Shown: positions 58,165-64,000 of the stretch, piece after piece
Layout: each line of letters opens with the position of its first letter
Numbering within the stretch: position 1 is the stretch's first letter
Source: Bryoerythrophyllum caledonicum
Taxonomy: Eukaryota > Streptophyta > Bryopsida > Pottiales > Pottiaceae
DNA length: 64,000 nucleotides
Direction of reading: 5' to 3'
NCBI GenBank assembly: GCA_963971425.1
Contig: OZ020523.1
Coordinates: 17,852,867 to 17,916,866, forward strand
Notes under the pieces: generated by a model
The model's database searches: none
What the model was told of the DNA's origin: nothing
Seen by the model: only the letters and a program-made list of their open reading frames with translations
Program-made: the position numbers and the translations under genes

Positions 58165-59998
58165 ATGTTTCGCATGAAGTTTGTGTCGGCGGCGGTGGAC
58201 GATTCGACTTCAGGTGACGAGGAGGACGACAGGAGGGGGGATTCTTCGGTTAGACGTTCTAGTCCAGAGGTGGTGTGCTCTGCGGGCAAAGTTGTGAAGG
58301 TCAGCAAGAGTCGACCCCTTCCATTCGCAGATGGGCACTCGTCGCTCCGGAGCCTGATCTTGTGCCCTAGTGCGCAGGTGGTTCCCTTGCCCAGCCCCGA
58401 CGCAGAATCAGTGGAACTAGCGGCTCCACTAGTGTCAGCCGACGCCGCTGTTGCCAAATCCAACGATGGCTTGATGGATGAGATGTCTTTGCATAAGCAG
58501 GATTCAAGCAAGGGCCAGGCTCCGGAGGTGATCATGGTGCAGGAGACGGGTGCTTGTGCGGTGCTTGTCGACTCTGAGTCATCAGAATGCAGCACTCCGA
58601 CTCACCAGACTGAGGCAGACGACGAGGCCTTGACAGGAATCATCAACAAGATCATGGAAGAGCGGAAAACCATACTTCAGAAGAGTATTGATGTAAGTCC
58701 CTAAAGTCTACTTCAGGATCATGTCGGTTACAGTAATTGCGAGACGTATCCCGTTGTGATATATACCGAGTGCATGTTCACGTCTTACTCCATAGTTTCT
58801 GGAAGCGTACGTGCTACAATTTTCTTCACATTTAGACTTTGGACCATGAAGAGAGTGGCTCTCTATCTCAGGGTGTAGAGATTAGAAGTTGTTCAATTAT
58901 CCATTAATCCTCCAAAACCTCCGTGCTAGCGTTCATGCTTTTGTATATTCAACTGTGCTTTCTTCTGAATGGGGTGCCTTTCAGACTTTTACGAAGCCAT
59001 CAACGGAACCGCTGCTTGCTGCCCACGACCAGGAAGAGCTTGACCTCATGGCGAAGGAAGAAGCCAAAGTTGAAGCCACGAGGATTGCCGAAGAGGAACG
59101 TATACAGCGTGCGAGAGAGTTGCGTGAGGTGAGATCACTCGTAATTCACACTAGTTACCTCGACTTTGCACATGGCAGATCATGGGTAGACCTCTTACAC
59201 GTCGTCTGTACTTGCAGCTCCGAGATCTGGCACGCTGCACTACTACAGTGCCGAATTCTGGACGTTCTCTAGGGCGAAGTCCAGCCTTCAAGAAGTCTAG
59301 CAAACGTACAAAATTGAACTTTAAACTTTCATCTTGCATTGAGTTTTTGACGCATCTTGGAAAATAATTCTCATCATATTGTCTACTCTTCAACAGTGAA
59401 GAAGATGCTGAGCAAGACCGGAGTGACTACCCTCTACCGCTTCTTGAGGAGACCTTTCAGGATCTTCCGCAGGAGGCACAGCGCATACGCGGATGCTCGC
59501 GAGGCGAAGGTGGTCGTCCGGAAGCCAGCTTTGTTCACCGACAGAACCACCACAGGTGGTGCTCAACTGGCCATGATGAATAAGGCACCGCAACCGGGGC
59601 TCGCAAGAAGACCACACATCCAGTTCGCCACGGTCGCATCCACTGTAAGGCTCATCACATCCCTGACTAATATCACTCTTCTCTATCAAAGGAGCATCAT
59701 GCTCATTGAGATCACGCTTATTATATTTTGCAGCAACGAGATGGACCGGCATGGACTAGGGAAGAGTATTTGAGGAAGAACGGCAGAATTCCACAACATC
59801 CAACTACCAGCTTGGTAGGTTTTCTTTCTCAGAAGCTGCTACAGTGTTTCTGTTGAATTTTCTGTCCAGCAACTAATGCTATAATTCCAACTGTTGCAGA
59901 AGAAAGATAAGGAATTTGGAGGGATTGAGGGCAATAACTTGATGAACCAGTACTTCGACGATGGAATTATGACCGACTACGACTCAGACAGTGACTGA
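58165..59998 (+). CDS. Six-exon gene, protein of unknown function
   Basis: Predicted exons 58165-58692, 58985-59128, 59218-59305, 59397-59644, 59734-59814, 59900-59998 (395 codons). Donors include GAT/GTAAGT, GAG/GTGAG, ACT/GTAAGG and TTG/GTAGGT; acceptors are CAG throughout, and phases agree. Exon 1 is acidic and serine-rich (SGDEEDDRRGDSS) and ends in IINKIMEERKTILQKSID. Exon 2 encodes a charged, probably coiled helix (MAKEEAKVEATRIAEEERIQ). Exons 3-4 are strongly basic (FKKSSK, RFLRRPFRIFRRRH), suggesting nucleic-acid or nuclear association. Exon 5 reads WTREEYLRKNGRIP and exon 6 ends acidic (DYDSDSD). No known domain recognised. The exon 3/4 junction (C/GTACAA donor) and frame of exon 4 are least certain, since another frame is open over its first half. 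Confidence 0.65.
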
Positions 59999-60652
59999 TC
60001 AATTTTGAAGCCATATATTATTATTCTTTTCTCAGCAAGCCAAGAGGAGCACATGAAACTTTCATTCAGACGAATCAATACCGCGCCTTGAACGATGGAA
60101 CCGACGTCAGCACATCACCCATTTTTTACTTCCACCACTTGTTAGCACAGACGGCTAATTTGTATACTTGGTGTACATAGAGAACTGAATCATCACAGAT
60201 TTAGTCCCGTTCATGTTGTAATTCTACTCAGTTGCAGACCACGTTCCGAGTGTAAATTAAGAAATGTCTCACGAGACTTGCACCTCCATAACATGTGAGT
60301 CTCGTGTCCTTTATCACTGCATGCTACTTCAATCATTCTTTGCCGAAAAGCATGTACAGATCCACTTTCTGGCTCATTGCAGTACAGTAAGTATCTTTCG
60401 ACATATGTAACATCAATGTTGATAATGTTCTCACCGTTGACCCCTGAAGTTCCTTGACTATTTCACACCAAAGCCACTTCATTGAAACTATTAGAGTTTT
60501 TTTCTGAAAGGAAATGGGGTGACCCCACATGTCAACCCAAATCTTATGGACTTATGTTAGGGCCAAACCACACGAGAGGAAAGGCAGTTAGTTGGATGAC
60601 TCACATTGGTTCAAAATTAGCAAGTGGTTGCCACATGAGAGGAAGTAACTTC
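59999..60652. other. 3' flank and TTAA-family left-end fragment
   Basis: 59999-60300 is probably 3' UTR and flank. TTGACCCCTGAAGTTCCTTG at 60437 with CACACCAAAGCCACTTC is a TTAA-family left end, cut off near 60490. Confidence 0.45.
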
Positions 60653-62390
60653 TGTACACTAATTGTGAACTGCCCTACACTAATTGCCCAGTTCTTGTAC
60701 ACTAACTGCCCTACACTGATTGCAAACCTGTACACTAATTGTGAACTGGGCAATTAGTGTAGTGACAAATCAATACACTAAATGTCAACTACAACACTAT
60801 TTGTGAATTCCACTTAAGATTGCAACATGAATTTTTTCACTTGTGCACATTTAGAGTATCAAGATTAGAAGAAGATTATGTGTACATTTTGAGTATAAGA
60901 AGCGACAAAGATTTAAGAACATTTAGAAAAAAAAACAACATTTGGATAAAATAGAATTTAGATATGGAATGAAGGTGAAATTGCACCAAAAATTGATTTG
61001 GCAAATAAATGATTGAGAGTAAATAGAACCTAGATATGGAAGAAAAGTGGAATTGCAAAATTAGGAAATATTTAAAAATAGAAGATTAGAAAAATCAAAA
61101 GTTAGATTGGAAAGGAATGTGAATTGGCAACTTTAAACATTTGAGAATGGAAACATGGAAAATGGAAACATTTGAAAATGGAAACCTTTGAGAATGGGAA
61201 CACTTGAAAATGGAAACATTTGACAATGGGAACACTTGAAAATGGAAACATTTGAAAATGGTAACAATTGAAGAAATAAACATTTGAATAAATACACATT
61301 TAAAAAGGAGACATTTGAAAAGAATTTCATTTGGAAAAATAAACAATAGAAACAAGGAACATTTTACGAAGTATATGTTTGAAAAAATGTACCTTTAACA
61401 TTTGGAAAAGTAAACAATGAGAAAGTTAACCTTTTTCAAAAGTATTTTTTTGAAAAGGTGCTTAAAATTTAAAGTACTAAAAAAGTAAAAGATTCAAGAA
61501 GATAACATTTGAAAAAGGAGACATTTGAAAAACAAAATTTATGAAAAGAGAAGGGATTTGAAAAGTAAAGGTTGAAAAATAAAGGCTAAAAAAAGTAAGA
61601 GACTAAAAAGTAAAAGTATAAAAAGTAAGGGATTGATAAGGTGAGGGATTTAAAAAGTAAAGTTTAGAAAAAGTAAGGGATTTGGAAAGTAAGGGTTAGA
61701 AAAAATAAGAGATTGAAACAGTAAAAGTTCAAAAAATATGGGTAAGAAAAAGTAATGGATTGCAAAAGTAAAGGTTAGGAAAAATAAGGGCTAGAAAAAG
61801 TAAGAGTGAGAGAAAATAAAGATTTGAAAAGTAAAAAGTTGAAAAAATGGTGAAAAGGTGAAAGGTTAAAAGTTTGTAAAAGTAAAAGGTTATAAAAGTA
61901 AGAAGTTGAAAAAATAAAAGTTGAAAAGGTAAAAAATAGAAAAGTAATAAAATAAATAAAAAGTTAAAAGTTGAAAAGTAAATAGTTGAACGAGTAGGAA
62001 GTCTAAAAAGTAAAAAGTTGAAAAGGTACAAAGTAGGAAAAATAAGAAAACAATTAAAAGTTAAAAAGTTAAAAAGTTAAAAGTTGAACAAGTAGGAACT
62101 TTATAAAGTAAAATGTTGATAGGGTAAAAAGTTCAATAATTATTCATTTGCATCACCAAACTGTAAGAGTGATAAAATTTGCAAATTCAAGAGGGAATAA
62201 TATGCGATTGAGAATGAGGGGAGGTGGTTAGTTAAGGCATGGCGACCGGGTAGGTGGTTGATTGGGGGGTTGATTGGGGGTATCTTGACGATATTGGTGG
62301 CTAACACTATTTGTAAACTTATTCACGAATAGTGTACAAAGGTAATTACGCTATTTGTGATACTACACTAAAAGTGATATTTAGTGTAGT
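60653..62390 (+). mobile_element. ACTACACTAAA element with purine-rich tandem core (E3)
   Basis: Right terminus CTACACTAAAAGTGATATTT...AGTGTAGT ends at 62390. The left end is less regular: repeated TGTACACTAATTGTGAACTG blocks (60653-60770), then subterminal sequence matching E1. Core: 61130-61320 is an array of GGAAACATTTGAAAAT units, 61480-62110 an array of AAAAGTAAAAGTTG-like units, both purine-rich. ORFs on the minus strand here (runs of FKCFHFQ) are products of the repeat. Confidence 0.65.
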
Positions 62391-63163
62391 CAATTATTTA
62401 GTTTTTTTTTTTTTTTGGCACAAAACAAATGGAGTTTGATTGCAGAAAAAACCAATAAAAATACAGAATGCGCCTAGCTCCCACTCGTCAACTACATTCG
62501 GCTCTCTATAAATGTTACTCCTCGGGAGCGCGATTTTTGGTAACACTTATGAAGTTATAACATATAACATTTATAGAACTAGATACCGACGATTAGTAAC
62601 ACTTATGAAATACAATAACGGATATTTACCAAAATATGGACAAATGAAAGTCCAGAAATAGTGATCAGCTGCTAGCCGAGAGCTGCCAAAGCGTCTTATC
62701 AATAATCTTCTAAAGTGCCTAACTCACTCATTTTCTTTCCAAATGGAGCATATGAGATGTTTTTTGGCATCTAAAAAAAATGGAGATGTCAAAAAACACC
62801 TCATATGCTGCATTTGGACAAAATTTGAATAAGTTATGACTGTTTGAAATTTTCATATGAAGAGAAGCATCGGTTGGCAGCTGATAAGAATTCAAAGTCT
62901 AATCGGTCTTCAAATGGTGATTTTGTCCAGATTTTGTTAAATATCCGTTCAATACCAATGGTTAGTAACATTTAAAGAAATAACACTTATGAAACTTGAT
63001 AGTGATGATTAATAACATTTAATGAAATAACACTTGTAAAACTTCAAAGAAAAATCCATAACATATGAAGAATATGAAAGCTGAAAATACAAAAAATATA
63101 AACCATTATGCAACTTAATTCAACTCATCTAAACTCAACTAAACTCAATTAAATTCAACTAAA
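62391..63163. other. Intergenic DNA with TAACACTTAT motifs
   Basis: GTAACACTTATGAA-type motifs at 62540, 62597, 62966-62990 and 63030, and again at 63900-63990. ATGGAGATGTCAAAAAACAC near 62780 is partly the reverse of GAGATGTTTTTTGGCATC near 62755 (local hairpin). TAAACTCAACTAAACTCAAT-type repeats at 63122-63165. No gene. Confidence 0.4.
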
Positions 63164-63825
63164 CTAAGCTTTATCGAAGAAAGAATCCATAGTGGATGGA
63201 TGGGTATCTTCCATACGGGCAATTGCCACATCTTGTAGAAGAGTTTGAACCAAGTTGATGCTTGAAGAAACATCATGTGGTCTTTGCTGAAGGATTTTCT
63301 TCACAATATGAAGTGCACCTTCAACAGTGTCAAATCCAACCACCTCGTCTACCGCATCATTTATAACTTCATCTGCAACAATCTCAAAGTCTTCGGAAGG
63401 AAGCATGTCTAGGATATCCTCCTCACTAGGTTCATAGGGATTATTTAAATCAAAGTCTACCTCATAGTTTTTGAACTCATGAGCGTCCATAACATCACTG
63501 TCTTTTAGGTATGAAGATAAAAGTGAAAGCCGATGAGGCATGCACCCATTTGGAAGTTTTAAAAAAAAAAAAACAGTCACAGCCAGCAATCAAACCTTAG
63601 CCTGACAGGCCATGCATCCATGATGCGGTCGACGGCATGCCTCTTGCATGCGGCAAACAACCACACCAAATTTTTTTTAAACAAATAAATAAATAAATGA
63701 AAACAAAAACTCACTATATGGCCTGCGATACCCTTCTCGAATATGGCCTGCAATGCCCCTGCAGATACTGCTAGAGGAATCCTGACAAAAAATAAATTGA
63801 AAGGACAAATCTTCTCAAGTTCCAC
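63164..63825 (-). CDS. Possible last two exons of a gene entering from the right edge
   Basis: 63164-63520 (minus) encodes an acidic stretch (DFDLNNPYEPSEEDILDMLP, later VVGFDTVEGALHIVKKIL) ending at a stop at 63164. 63723-63825 encodes AVSAGALQAIFEKGIAGHI before a GTGAGT-type donor near 63718. An acceptor such as CTAAAAG near 63510 would join them. Product not recognised; it could be a host gene or the C-terminus of a transposon protein. The start lies outside the readable region. Confidence 0.35.
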
Positions 63826-64000
63826 AAAAGATATGATATATATTCATGTGAAGTAATTAAAAAATTTAATAACAAGTTCTACTATGATGTTTTTGTCAAA
63901 TGTAACACTTATAGAATCATTTTAACAAAGGGGGGAGCGGAACATGTTATAACACTAAACATATAACACTTACTAGTGTTAATTTTGAGGTTTTTTTCGG
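63826..64000. other. AT-rich right edge with TAACACTTA motifs
   Basis: TGTAACACTTATAGAATC (63900) and ATATAACACTTACTAGTGTT (63960) repeat the motif seen at 62540-63030. Confidence 0.35.

Noticed and set aside
61095..62031. Phe/Cys-rich minus-strand ORFs (FKCFHFQ repeats)
   Set aside because: Translation of the GGAAACATTTGAAAAT array inside E3; no start context or splice signals.

Overview
The window looks like nuclear DNA of a streptophyte, most likely a non-seed plant or a charophyte-grade alga with a large, gene-poor genome. The evidence is short GT-AG introns, GC-rich intronless EF-hand genes, plant-type matrixin remains and TTTAGGG-type motifs in an AT-rich background. The species cannot be fixed from sequence alone. 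The mobile-element mix is unusual for a flowering plant: a retroelement with a restriction-like endonuclease domain, TTAA-flanked (piggyBac-type) elements, a Tc1-type DD34E element and a pogo/Tigger-type element. I saw no LTR retrotransposon.

Layout. 1-3080: 3' part of a retroelement ORF that is open to the left edge (RNase H, CCHC finger, restriction-like endonuclease), ending in a hairpin and (TTC)6. 3.1-7.6 kb: AT-rich DNA with two TTAA elements and a MITE. 7972-9149: a large inverted duplication of the 5' half of a calmodulin-like gene including its promoter. 9.1-15.2 kb: segmental-duplication flank, old repeats, a GC-rich tandem-repeat island and a second MITE copy. 15286-18322 (minus): a seven-exon gene for a secreted/membrane VWA-plus-Cache protein resembling calcium-channel alpha-2/delta or CACHD1 proteins. 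18.8-23.4 kb: repeats. 23375-24311 (minus): the intact four-EF-hand gene with TATA box and short uORF. 24.8-28.5 kb: three TTAA elements. 28.57-28.99 kb: a broken matrix metalloproteinase. 30.6-33.5 kb: decayed pogo transposase. 33.6-34.0 kb: 50-bp minisatellite. 34729-36349: decayed Tc1-type element with 210-bp TIRs. 39827-41143: fold-back element. 42078-43330: Tourist-like MITE carrying a nested TTAA element. 43.39-45.43 kb: inverted-repeat element. 45.5-57.6 kb: mostly TTAA elements and long ACTACACTAAA-ended elements. 58165-59998: six-exon gene of unknown function. 60.6-62.4 kb: another ACTACACTAAA element. 63.1-63.8 kb: possible last exons of a gene running off the right edge.

Three observations stand out. 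(1) The inverted duplication at 8 kb has arms of about 570 bp around a 38-nt spacer, each arm with its own inward-facing promoter, and matches the intact EF-hand gene 15 kb away; it is a plausible natural hairpin-RNA locus acting on its own parent gene. (2) About fourteen full or partial TTAA-bounded elements share termini and a CCGCACGGATTG core. One sits exactly at a TTAA that is still empty in the duplicated copy of the same locus. (3) A family with ACTACACTAAA ends keeps its terminal and subterminal sequence but carries a completely different degenerate tandem repeat as its core in each copy. The two spliced genes and the EF-hand gene appear to be independent single genes, not a working cluster.
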